Assembly: GCA_014904985.1 (NCBI GenBank)
Contig: MU129037.1
Location: 1 to 64,000 of the forward strand
Reading direction: 5' to 3'
Length of the DNA stretch: 64,000 nucleotides
DNA from: Hydnum rufescens UP504
Lineage: Eukaryota; Basidiomycota; Agaricomycetes; Cantharellales; Hydnaceae
How positions within the stretch are numbered: position 1 is the stretch's first letter; each line of letters begins with the position of its first letter. The translations under genes were made by a program, and so were the position numbers. The notes beneath the pieces are model-generated. The model was not told where the DNA came from. It made no database searches and saw nothing but the letters and a program-made list of their open reading frames with translations. Positions 55,591 through 64,000 of the stretch are shown here, piece after piece.

Positions 55591-57450
55591 CAGGGGCACA
55601 TTTTTGCCACCGCTAGCATTTATCAATGCTGATACATGTGGTACAGCAACAGTATTAATATCAGTTGGAATGGGAGGGTTGACAGCTGCATCAGCTACTG
55701 TCGTGACTGAGGACTCAATGCTAGGTGTGAATACGGTAGTAGCAGCCACCTTCGCATGCTTCCTCTTGCTCTTATTCTCTGGCTTGCCCAGAATTGGGCA
55801 TTTAGTCTTCCTTGTGGTCACCACTGAAGGGTTTTGCAAGTCCTCGAGGTCCTCCAGATATCGCTGAGATGAACTGACATGCATAAGGACATGCCCATCA
55901 CAATCACTCATAATCGAAATGACGCCCTTGTCCTTGAGTGACATATTGGCATCCACTATTGTGTATATTATGTAAGAGCATTAAATGTAAGTCCACATTC
56001 ATTGACGTACCTGCGCTCCATCGACGGACGGCGATAGTGATGTCTGCAGGCTTTTTGTGGAATTTGGAACACAAGAGACGCCAGCCACCCACAGAATTAG
56101 ATGCATTGCGATCTAAGTCCACAAATCCTGGTGCCACTCCCCAGTTCATCACTTCCAGTTGATGACCGTAAAGAAGATCGGCAAAACCTTGCCAAGGAAA
56201 TCATTCTTCAAGAGTAACAAATGGCTCTGCAAATATGTGGTCACATCGGCTCTCTCAGTCTCCAAATACTCGTACTTACCTAATAGCCTCCTCAAATGCT
56301 TCCCACTCGATGCCTTGGCCTTCGATATATTGGTGAGTTTGGCGCTCCATACTTTTGCCTGTACAACATCGGGATCAAGCTCGGGCTTCTCAAGTTGAAG
56401 GGTATCATTATTGACAAAGATATAGAATTGCCATAGGAGTTGGCCGATTGGGTTGTTGATGCTGCTCCAAAATCGCCACGATGCATCTGTTCTGTAGAAG
56501 ACACCATTCCGTGTGGTGGATTTGTTGTCATGTGCTTGACCCGTTACCATGAGGATGATCATGTGTACTCCAACTTCCCCAATACACTGTGCCTGAAGGC
56601 GAGTTCAGTAACAAAGCAACTAAGAGAAGTAAGAACAATTCACTCACTCACTTCAACATCCCATCCTGTTCAGCAGCCATCAAACGGCTTAGTCCCGCTC
56701 CTTCGGTGGCTTGATTCATGTCTTCAAGATCGGTCTTGACCATCTCCGCTCGCAGATTGGAAAGCTGCTCATCCAGGTCACCGGCCAAATCATGCTCATG
56801 CTTGAACGCATACCAAGCAGGCGTGACAATCTCCTTCATATAGTCACCTTGCTTGCCTTATACATATGCATTAGGATAGCACAATAAATCAACCAAAAGC
56901 AAACTTATGATGCCCATCTTCACCTGGAAGAGGATTTGGATGTTCTTTTGAGTACACACAGGACCACCCATTGAATGCATTTTTTTCACACTGACACTTC
57001 TCCTTCTCAATCCCAGCAGGATCACTGAGATTGAGTTGGGTGGCCTTCAGAAGCCCTAGACAAGGATATCGGCTCTCGTCTGCGAGTGTGCTGAGATCCT
57101 CCAAAAATTTGTCTCTGAGCAAGTTAGCCCATGTGGTGACGGCTTCCGAGATTGTTCCGATCAAGAACAGTCGAGAAGATTTAATGGAGGGGTTCCCAGG
57201 CCAGAAGTTGGGATCTTTGTAATCCCCATCACAGGACATAAGACCCTTGCCATGGGCTCTAGCTGTTGAGACAACCTTGCCCCCCCCAGATGCGATGGTG
57301 GCTGGTGGCTGGTTGCTGTAGTGAACATGGACAATAGAAAAGGGTGGTTCATCTTGCTGGGATTCATGGCTCAAGCCCGCAGTATTTGGCGGGCAGCCAA
57401 TGATTCCATCATCAGTATCAGTCGTAGGGTCAAATGGGATGTGATGATTC

Positions 57451-57573
57451 TGTCGAAAAAACTGGTCGGCAAGAGCCGAATACGTTACATAATACGTATA
57501 TACATGACGGGGCCACGTATCTAAATACGGACAGGATACGATCGGGATCGTCTGCAGACCCAATCTGCTGACA
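57451..57573 (-). repeat. 3' LTR of the gag-only element
   Basis: 123 bp, starts TGTCGAAAAAACTGGTCGG and ends CTGACA on the plus strand. Differs from the other LTR by four transitions. Confidence 0.92.
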
Positions 57574-57835
57574 CTCCCACTCGCAGCGATAACGATCGGG
57601 CGGGGGTGTAGCAATAAACAAAGAGAATGCAAGGAAAAATGGGGGGGACAAGAGGAGTGCTCCCACTGAAGTAGGAAAAGGCGAGAAAATAAAAGGCAAT
57701 TTGCTCCCACTTGAGCGAAAAAAATGCAATATTGAGCAGAGAACTCCCACTGGAGCAAATGGACTGGGATGAGCGAGACAAAAAGATGAAGAACAGAAAA
57801 GATGAGGCAGCAGGTATATACTCCCACTGGATTAA
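57574..57835 (-). repeat. Repeated AGTGGGAG (polypurine-tract-like) words
   Basis: Five copies of AGTGGGAG on the element strand (complement CTCCCACT near 57574, 57660, 57709, 57746 and 57821), spaced about 40-90 bases. The first abuts the 3' LTR where the plus-strand primer should be. The block is non-coding and lies between gag and the 3' LTR. Confidence 0.8.
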
Positions 57836-58073
57836 AGAACAGAGACATGGCAATAATTACCCCACAATCGCAAGTACCGTGAGCCGAGAGTTCCAATCTC
57901 CCTCGCGCAAGTAATGGTGGATGTCTTGATAGTGTCGTGTGCCGAGAGCTGGACATCCAAATCCCCTCCACGCACCCCGATCGATGAGCCGGATCCATGG
58001 CAATCCCCTCGCCCGGGCACCACCTCCATCCCACCCAAAAGAAAACATGATGTGAGTACGTCCAAGTACTCTT

Positions 58074-58904
58074 TTAGAACAGCTCAATAGATTTGCTATT
58101 GGCAACTGCAATGGTAGCAGTTTCGGCATGAATGGGGGCAGGGGCCATACAGTCACGCGCAAAGTGGCCAGGCTGTTGACAGCGGTAACAACGGTTACCC
58201 TTCTTGGTGTCGTCTGCCGGCTTTGAGTTTGCTGACTTCAAGTCCGCCGGGGTCTTTACTCCACTAGGTTTCCCACAGCCACTTTTGGCAACATTCGCAG
58301 TGATTCGGTAATCGAGTTCACCCTCTTTTAGCCGCATCTCATACTCGAGGAGAGCAGCTGACACTTCGGATACGGTAGGTCGCCCATGACGGATGATGAG
58401 GGCAGTGGCAACAGAGTCGTAGGAGGGGGGGAGGTTTGCAAGGAGGATGTCGGTGATATCTTGATCACTCACAGTGATCCCCATGGATCGGAGTTGGTTC
58501 GCATAGGTGGTGATGGTATTCAGGTAGTCCCCTACTGTGTCTCCAGGGGCAAGCCGTGTGTTTTGCATTTGCTGCTTAATGGCAATTCGATTGGCAGCTG
58601 AGTTTCGCGAATAGAGTTGTTCGAGGGCACTCCATGCTGACGGTGCATCAGCGCAGTTACGAATATGAATCGTTTGGTCCGGGTTCAGTGTCAGGCCAAT
58701 AGCGGTATAGCCATCTGCAGATTTGGCATTCCAATCCTCAAGACGCGCGAGATCAGTGTGGCAGGGTCTGGAAACCAAGCCATTAACAACCCCCCAGCAG
58801 CCCGAGCGCATCATGATGAGCTGCATCTGAAAAGCCCAGTCATAGTAGTTATCTGCTCCAGACAACTTGGCTACAGCAGCCAGGAGGGCATTAACATTTG
58901 ACAT
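58074..58904 (-). CDS. Copia-type Gag with CCHC zinc knuckle
   Basis: An intact 276-codon frame from ATG 58904 to TAG-adjacent stop 58074. The N-terminal two thirds match the UBN2/retrotransposon-gag fold: KLSGADNYYDWAFQMQL, a tryptophan-containing AWSALEQLYS, and DTVGDYLNTITTYANQLRSMG with DITDILLANLPPSYDS. The C-terminal C-Y-R-C-Q-Q-P-G-H-F-A-R-D-C (about 58160-58205) is a perfect CX2CX4HX4C knuckle for RNA packaging. The frame ends 500 bases before the 3' LTR with no pol frame, so the protein must use enzymes supplied by another element. The intact frame beside wrecked relatives suggests recent activity or selection. Confidence 0.92.
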   Translation of the reverse strand: MSNVNALLAAVAKLSGADNYYDWAFQMQLIMMRSGCWGVVNGLVSRPCHTDLARLEDWNAKSADGYTAIGLTLNPDQTIHIRNCADAPSAWSALEQLYSRNSAANRIAIKQQMQNTRLAPGDTVGDYLNTITTYANQLRSMGITVSDQDITDILLANLPPSYDSVATALIIRHGRPTVSEVSAALLEYEMRLKEGELDYRITANVAKSGCGKPSGVKTPADLKSANSKPADDTKKGNRCYRCQQPGHFARDCMAPAPIHAETATIAVANSKSIELF

Positions 58905-58969
58905 GGTGGCGGGTGGCAGGTACTAGCTTAGAAGGTGGTATACGCTACAGGGCGCATGGGCCCATAACC

Positions 58970-59092
58970 TGTCGAAAAAACTGGTCGGCAAGAGCCGAAT
59001 ACGTTACATAATACATATATACACGACGGGGCCACGTATCTAAATACGGACAGGATACGATCGGGATTGTCTGCAGACCCAATCCGCTGACA
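58970..59092 (-). repeat. 5' LTR of the gag-only element
   Basis: 123 bp direct partner of 57451-57573. Transcription is expected on the minus strand toward the gag ORF. Confidence 0.92.
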
Positions 59093-60207
59093 GATTCACA
59101 GGGGGATGATATGTGGAATCCAAGCCAATGGTGAGTTCGTCATTGCGATCATCAGTGTCACTGTCAGTTGTGGGTTCAAACAAGATGTGAGGCCTCGAAG
59201 GGTGTGTCAAGCCGACAGTGACTTCGCCATTGGTATCCTCTTCAATGGCCATAGGACCAAGTGGGATTGGACGGCTGGAATGGGGATGAGACATCGAGTC
59301 GTTTTGTGGCATGGTAGATTTCAGCAGTGATAAAGCACCAAACTGGGGACTTCTGGGCGACGTATGCATGTGTTCATCGCTATTATCAATAGAACGAGAA
59401 TCAGTTTCACCATCGGTCCGATTCTTCTTGGTCTGAGGCCTAGTCGCATCGGTAGATGAATGTGCCTTTTTAACAAATGTCAATTCCAATCCAACAACAA
59501 AAATAAACAAAACAAATCATCACTCACATATGTATCAATGCGATCCTGTTTGCGCTTCTGGGTCAAAGTTCTATGCAAGTGCGGGGAGAAAACTGGAGGC
59601 GGCAGCTGCAAGGATCCAGGCTCAAGATGAGCAGGGGGATCCACTTGATTCCCATCATCACCATCCTCATTGGCCCCACCGACCCCGTCTTTATTTGTTG
59701 TTGTTGCTGGCGGTGTGTTGACAGCAGGATGTTGTCCTTTTTCTTGGTCTGCCATTTGGTCACGGACAAGGGACGTATTCCAAGGGCCAATTTGTTCGAG
59801 GCATCGAAGGAGACCAAGGGAATAGTAGCAGAGAGAGTAGGTGAACAAATGGCTGTCAGGGATCTGGAGTTGGGGACAGGAGTAGGGGAATGCTGAGATA
59901 TCGAAGATAAAGCAACAGGTGAGGGGACTTTGGCTGAGGTCTTCTGCTTGGCTTGGGCAATGACAGTGTTAGATGGCCTAGCCTTTGCAGTCGGCCTTTG
60001 TTGGCATTTACTAGTGCGGATTTCTGGTTCTGAGCCCTTGTCAGCCCCCCCAAACCCATCTTGACCATCTAATACGACAGAAGACTCCGCAGAAGAGACG
60101 GCTCCACCATGCTGTATGGCAGGTTGTCCAGTCTTTGCATGAGAGGAATTAGAGAGTGTGGCAGAATCAACAGGCACTCTGGGTAATTTTGTGCCTTTCA
60201 GAGGCAT

Positions 60208-60360
60208 TGAGTGACTCAGTAGAGTGGAAGGTGCACAGTGAGCAAGAACTCGCCAACAACACCTATCATTACCCGTTCATCACCTAATGCAGAAAGACCG
60301 CTCTAATAAGGACTGAGAGACACGTGCAAAAAATCTGGAGAGCTCCAGTATTACATAATA
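60208..60360. other. Intergenic
   Basis: Upstream region of the gene starting at 60207 and 3' flank of the next gene; no motif seen. Confidence 0.35.
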
Positions 60361-61700
60361 CTACTTCCATAAATATCGAGGAGTGTCTAATTGAAGTTCT
60401 AGTACTAAGCACCAGTGATCCTTCCGATAGCCGAATGTTTCGTCTGCTCGTTGCGTAGAAGACCTTCCCACACTGACATGAGAACCCCCATCCTTGATCA
60501 CCCACTTTGCAATTCGCTGAATGAGCTCATCATAAGGTCCATTTGTCGGCCACATATAGACTGAGAAGTCCTTCACTTGAGACCGGGGAGGAGGTTCTAG
60601 GTGGCTGCACATTATCATCTCCAGATGGCGTAGATCAGGGGGGATGTCGGATATAGGTATCAGGGCCAGCCTATCAAATAGCCAAGTTCTGTCAAATGAG
60701 ACAATGTCCATTGGGCGTATTCGATCATGGGCATGTGGCAGCAGCAAGGATGGATTGTTTCCGGAGAGACAAGGAGGAAATGAGAGGTTCTCTAAGAATC
60801 AATACTTGAAAGACATTGAAGGGTCAGAGCCATGTTCCTTCCACCATGCGCATTCGATGACAGGAGAGACAGGCCTTTCCTGACACATGGGAGGGAGGCG
60901 AATGGTTGTAGTGACAAGCGGTGCGCGCTTCATCATCTCCTGGAGATCCCACTGTGAGCGGTGCCAAGCTATAGCTTGCTCAACATATTGGGGTTCAAAA
61001 AGCCATATGTATGCCACCATTTCCGGTGTGAAGGCATCCTTCACTTGGAACTGAGCCAGGCCTCGAACGTTGGCCTGTGACATTAGCATGGCGTGAACAG
61101 TATGGAGATGTAGCTGAGATTTGAAGGCCAGGGACATCGACCACGTTTGAGAGTTGCGGTACTTCTTTTCCTGAATTTGTCATACACCAAGGCAGCCATA
61201 AACCACGAATTCTTCCAACCAATGTTCTCACTCAGCACCCCGTAAGACTGGGCCAACAACGAGGGTATACCACTGATGTATGGACATTCGAGCAAGTGGG
61301 TAGGGAATGTAGGTGAAGAGAAGTGATGATGCATTGTGATTCAAATCTGGACCTGACTCCAGGTGCGACATTGGAAGTGATATGCTAGGCCGAGTGAATA
61401 AGGCGGCTAGATAGTATAGAGGACGGAGGTTAGTCTGACTAGTATCCAGGATGAGTTGAATGGGAATATGGGGCTATCCCACATACCATGCCACAGTGCA
61501 ATGTACACTCATGATCAGCTGGATAAACGACATTGTTGAGATTAAACCAAGTGTCCACAGCAGAAGTTGGAGAGGTCATGAAGTGAGGTTTGATATAGAA
61601 AGTAACAGAGATCAGAGCCAAGAGTCTGACAGAGGGCACAAGAAAAATAGATGCGGGTGACAACATTGTAATTCTGGAGTTCACTGTGTGATCCTGAAGC
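60361..61700 (-). pseudogene. Unidentified minus-strand gene
   Basis: Two good blocks: 60799-61137 (KSQLHLHTVHAMLMSQANV, AYIWLFEPQYVEQAIAWHRSQWDLQEMM) and 60361-60747 (DIVSFDRTWLFDRLALIPISDIPPDLRHLEMIM, KWVIKDGGSHVS). An upstream frame at 61083-61334 (GWKNSWFMAALVYDKFRK) joins the first block only after a one-base shift in an A/G run near 61170, so the gene may be frameshifted. More 5' sequence may lie at 61439-61705 (AVDTWFNLNNVVYPADHECTLH). The family is not recognised. Position and strand beside the gene at 55.1-60.2 kb suggest the two may belong together, possibly as cargo genes of the KDZ-type transposon that follows. Confidence 0.4.
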
Positions 61701-61711
61701 AGCAATGGACG

Positions 61712-62010
61712 AGAGGCCTAGAAATATCAAAAAATAAGATTGTGAATGTTTATGATTATTAACCAAGTTTCACAAGGATGGTTCATACCAATGTGAAATC
61801 AGAGGAACCAATATACATGAAAAGTCAGTCAAACAGTTACATTGAGTTGGGGCAATGTCTGGAGTTCACCACATACCCACATTGCTACGCAGCACAATGC
61901 ATGAGGTCTAGAAACATCAAAAAAATGAGATTACGAACATTTATTATTAACCAAATTTCACAACAATTGGTCCATACTGATCCAAAATCGGATGAGCCAG
62001 TATGTGTATC
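61712..62010 (+). repeat. Direct repeat pair, about 105 bp
   Basis: About 61712-61816 and 61901-62010 share GAGG(C/T)CTAGAAA(T/C)ATC, TTATTAACCAA(G/A)TTTCACAA and ATACCAATGTGAAATCAGA-like words. Moderately diverged; AT-rich, non-coding. Confidence 0.7.
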
Positions 62011-62470
62011 TTAGTATAGGGGGGCTACAGTCATAATTATGGGGCATAGTTCTCTGGTATTTTCAAAATATGTTCTTATATACTAGGTCTAAAACACTCT
62101 ATATTACATTGTTATACCTCATCCAACCTGAAAATAGTTATGAGTCCAATAAGATTTCAATTTATGGTACTCATGTGATTGCACTGCCTTCAAAGGGTCA
62201 TATCCCAGTTTTTATTGTGCAGAAACTTTCAATAGTAAGGGATGAGATTATTCCCCAAGTTACAGGGCTAATAATCCTCATGAAAGTGATATATCGCACT
62301 GCCCTTTTGACGCTTAACTGCATTGGGTTTAAATACGTCACAATGCTCATTGTTTTCCCCCTAAGAATTACTTTTATATTTGTACATTGTGTTTCTCTTG
62401 CCAATGTACAGTCTGGTATACTCATCACATATGTATGCAATTTTGAGTGCTTATTGATATGAGTCTGTTT
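62011..62470. other. Non-coding AT-rich stretch
   Basis: The frame 62070-62462 has no recognisable motif; nothing supported. Possible promoter region of the GRF gene. Confidence 0.35.
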
Positions 62471-62481
62471 ATTTAGTTTCC

Positions 62482-63079
62482 ATGGTGTTGAGTGACTTTC
62501 CGGAACCAAACCATGTCACATGTCCCCCTCTGTCATTGTTCCTTCCTCGGTATGTTGTACTCATTGTTATGGGACAGTATGGACTGATAGGATCAGCCAA
62601 GCTGAGGGTATCCAAGTCAGATGACAATCCCAATGAGGAGTACTATGCCTGTATGAATCGGGGTACTCCACACCCAGCTTGCAAATTTTTCGGTATGTTA
62701 CTCTGTGGATATTCTGAGACTTTCACTAATGGTATCTCTTTTTTCAGTCTGGGTCAATCAAGACACTACCATTGGATTTTCTTCCTCACTGCTATCTGCG
62801 CCTTCGACACCTAAGCATATGTATACAGCTTTTTCATTCACTCACTTCTTACATAATCTTTTACCAGGACAAGGACCATCGACAACCCCAAGAACTCCTA
62901 CAACAACCTCAAGGGTCGCTCCTGCTGCAATGGATCTAAGTCTTCAGGTTGAGGAATTGGAGATGGAAAGGGATAGATTTGAGGACTCAGCCATACAGGC
63001 ACAGTACGAGCTTACTCTGGTCACTGGTAAGTACAATGAGCTGAGGGCTAAGCTTGTTGCCCTACTTGAAGATGCTTAG
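62482..63079 (+). CDS. GRF-type zinc-finger protein with C-terminal coiled coil
   Basis: Residues encoded at 62600-62770 read NPNEEYYACMNRGTPHPACKFF, then over an intron (62693-62747, GTATGT...TTTTCAG) VWVNQD. This is the Y-A-C...C-K-F-F-X-W core of GRF zinc fingers, which bind nucleic acids. The first cysteine pair would lie near 62500-62530 (HVTC), upstream of an unclear junction. The end (62930-63079) is a heptad-like acidic helix (LQVEELEMERDRFEDSAIQ). Proline/threonine-rich linkers lie between. The exact start and the splice near 62820-62870 are uncertain. It sits directly before the KDZ-associated gene, on the same strand, and may be a transposon gene. Confidence 0.55.
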
Positions 63080-63188
63080 GAATTTTCTACTCGTTACCAC
63101 CTGTCCTAGAATAGTTTTCAGAGAGTCCCGAAGGTCTCTTTCCTTTCTTGCTCCATTTATGTCTTCACTTGGCTGAAAGGCAAAAGCA

Positions 63189-64000
63189 TTGGTGAGGCGC
63201 AATAGGAAGAAATTCGAAGCTGCAAATCAACTGTCGTTGTCCAAACAGCGGAAGGGCAACAAGGAGGCACTCCTCCATCCACTGACAGGCTCAGAGGATC
63301 CATATCGAGTTATCCCTGGCAATGAACTACCATCTGAACGGAGTTTGAATAGGAGGAAGCACAATGGTGTCATTTTCCTTGGAAGGGGTGCTGATGGTCA
63401 GTCAATGTATCAGCAGGCTGGGCTCCCCACTTGGCAAGGTCCCCAATCTTCTGTTGACACCTCCATTCAGCCCAACACCAACAGTTTTTTCAACTTTGAC
63501 TACGGATTTGATGCGATGGATTACCATGTGCCCCAAGATCCCCATCCTATCCTTCACCCACGAGAAAGCCGGCACCTTATCAAAGACCGACAATCCCGTC
63601 ACTCTTGCCAGTGATATGGTGCTGCTCACAAATGGAACACTATCATTCTCCCAAATTTAATTCGTCCTTACATGGCCTTTCATGTGGCCATGAATTCTGG
63701 GCGTGATTGTGTCCCAAGTCCTCCCAAGATGAACCCATGTAGCTGTGGAGAGCCCAACGTCAGGCTTGAGGTTACATGTGTCTGCCTAAAACGTATGTCT
63801 TTTGATCCGCTGATGGAAACTGAATACTTATCCATATTCTTGCAGGTGTCGACTCAATCGTACTGTATGTCTGCAAATGTCTGCCAGCACCTCAGCAACT
63901 CATCAAACACAGACTATTTCCATGTGCTCTGGTCTTTCCTAAGCTTGCTGTTGAGCTTGATATGCTTGAGTTCGCTGCAGGCCTCTTCGTTAATTTGGCC
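63189..64000 (+). pseudogene. KDZ-transposon protein N-terminus with CxC1-like cysteine cluster (runs off window)
   Basis: Coding continues past the window edge. After an N-terminal Ser/Pro region come HLIKDRQSRHSCQ, an in-frame TGA (63613-63615), then YGAAHKWNTIILPNLIRPYMAF. A cysteine cluster follows: CSCGEPNVRLEVTCVCLK, over an intron (63801-63845) VDSIVLYVCKCLPAPQQLI, HRLFPCALVFPKLAVELDMLEFAAGLF. Paired cysteines followed by an LFPC..P..P.LAV.L..LEF pattern is the CxC1/CxC2-like module found at the front of Kyakuja-Dileera-Zisupton transposases. The catalytic domain would lie beyond 64000. The TGA occurs where arginine would fit. The upstream ATG was not found; an earlier exon is likely. 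Confidence 0.65.

Larger units (their letters stand above)
57451..59092 (-). mobile_element. Gag-only Copia-type LTR retroelement, 1642 bp
   Basis: Two 123-bp direct repeats (57451-57573 and 58970-59092), TG...CA ended, differ at four positions, all transitions. The whole is flanked by GATTC (57446-57450 and 59093-59097). The only gene is an intact gag (58074-58904, minus strand); protease, integrase, RT and RNase H are absent. Just inside the 5' LTR, on the element strand, GGTTATGGGCCCATGC could pair with the anticodon stem-loop of initiator tRNA-Met, the half-tRNA priming known from Copia-like elements. A purine run GAGTGGGAG abuts the 3' LTR. Compact, non-autonomous and young: CpG dinucleotides are kept, unlike its surroundings. 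Confidence 0.9.
55135..60207 (-). pseudogene. Unidentified large gene, split by the Copia-type element
   Basis: Exons run from ATG 60207 (MPLKGTKLPRVP) through a low-complexity Ser/Thr/Pro region, an acidic stretch (59100-59460), and a conserved-looking middle (56930-57440: WPGNPSIKSSRLFLIGTIS, VTTWANLLRDKFLEDL, cysteine-containing C-Q-C...W-S-C). A block 56160-56560 (QLLWQFYIFVNNDTL) follows, ending at 55135 with a tail of nonapeptide repeats. Some junctions have clean splice sites (for example GTGAGT after DRIDTY near 59530). The Copia-type element entered an exon: removing it and one GATTC joins PPVN to HHIPFDPTTD in frame. A TGA at about 55585 precedes the repeats. I do not recognise the family; the large size and repeat-rich setting would suit a transposon-borne gene. 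Confidence 0.5.

Noticed and set aside
56889..58034. 381-codon minus-strand ORF treated as one protein
   Set aside because: It reads from the Copia-type element's non-coding region through its 3' LTR into the interrupted host gene; the two parts are unrelated.

Overview
The window looks like a chromosome segment of a filamentous basidiomycete, most likely an Agaricomycete. The evidence is short GT-AG introns (about 45-110 bases, most 50-65), an NLR-type NACHT-WD40 gene, a GMC oxidoreductase broken into 14 short exons, KDZ-transposon material with a CxC1-like cysteine cluster, and Ty3/Gypsy, Copia and hAT elements. I see no bacterial features. The genus is not determined.

Layout. 1-9.4 kb holds a CpG-depleted, stop-riddled Ty3/Gypsy retrotransposon (gag, zinc knuckle, protease, RT, RNase H, integrase, GPY/F). 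9.42-11.31 kb is an unusual 1.9-kb element bounded by two 47-bp self-palindromic termini in inverted orientation. It is filled with AGCAGCTGCT-rich tandem repeats, short TTAGGG-like runs and a tRNA-like sequence. 11.3-15.2 kb is eroded coding-like DNA. 15.2-18.7 kb is a cluster of direct and inverted LTR-like repeats with TATA boxes and ten TGACTCA/TGAGTCA sites. 19.6-21.1 kb is a decayed copy of a DPH7-like gene, split by an 840-bp TG...CA unit with a 5-bp target duplication; this unit carries an ORF for a small membrane protein.

21.1-26.5 kb (minus strand) is the best gene of the window: a 10-exon, intact NACHT-WD40 NLR with 14 near-identical WD repeats. 26.7-53.5 kb is CpG-rich and contains at least six partly homologous, mostly broken segments (repeat family R, on both strands). 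Among them lie a 3.5-kb hAT transposon with a perfect 8-bp target duplication, a second, damaged DPH7 gene (38-39.4 kb), and a GMC oxidoreductase gene (43.6-46.3 kb) that is complete except for one apparent missing base.

53.9-64 kb returns to CpG-poor DNA: a foldback, a 20-bp minisatellite, an unidentified minus-strand gene interrupted by a young gag-only Copia-type element (123-bp LTRs, GATTC target duplication), another unidentified minus-strand gene, a GRF-zinc-finger gene fragment, and the start of a KDZ-transposon gene cut off by the window edge.

Most broken elements carry TGA where an arginine codon would fit the family, as expected from C-to-T decay of methylated CGA. The switch from CpG-poor to CpG-rich DNA falls inside the NLR gene near 23.8 kb. 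Few genes here clearly work together; the window reads as a transposon-rich, rapidly evolving accessory region around an NLR and a GMC oxidase. All gene models come from reading by eye, with no database search.
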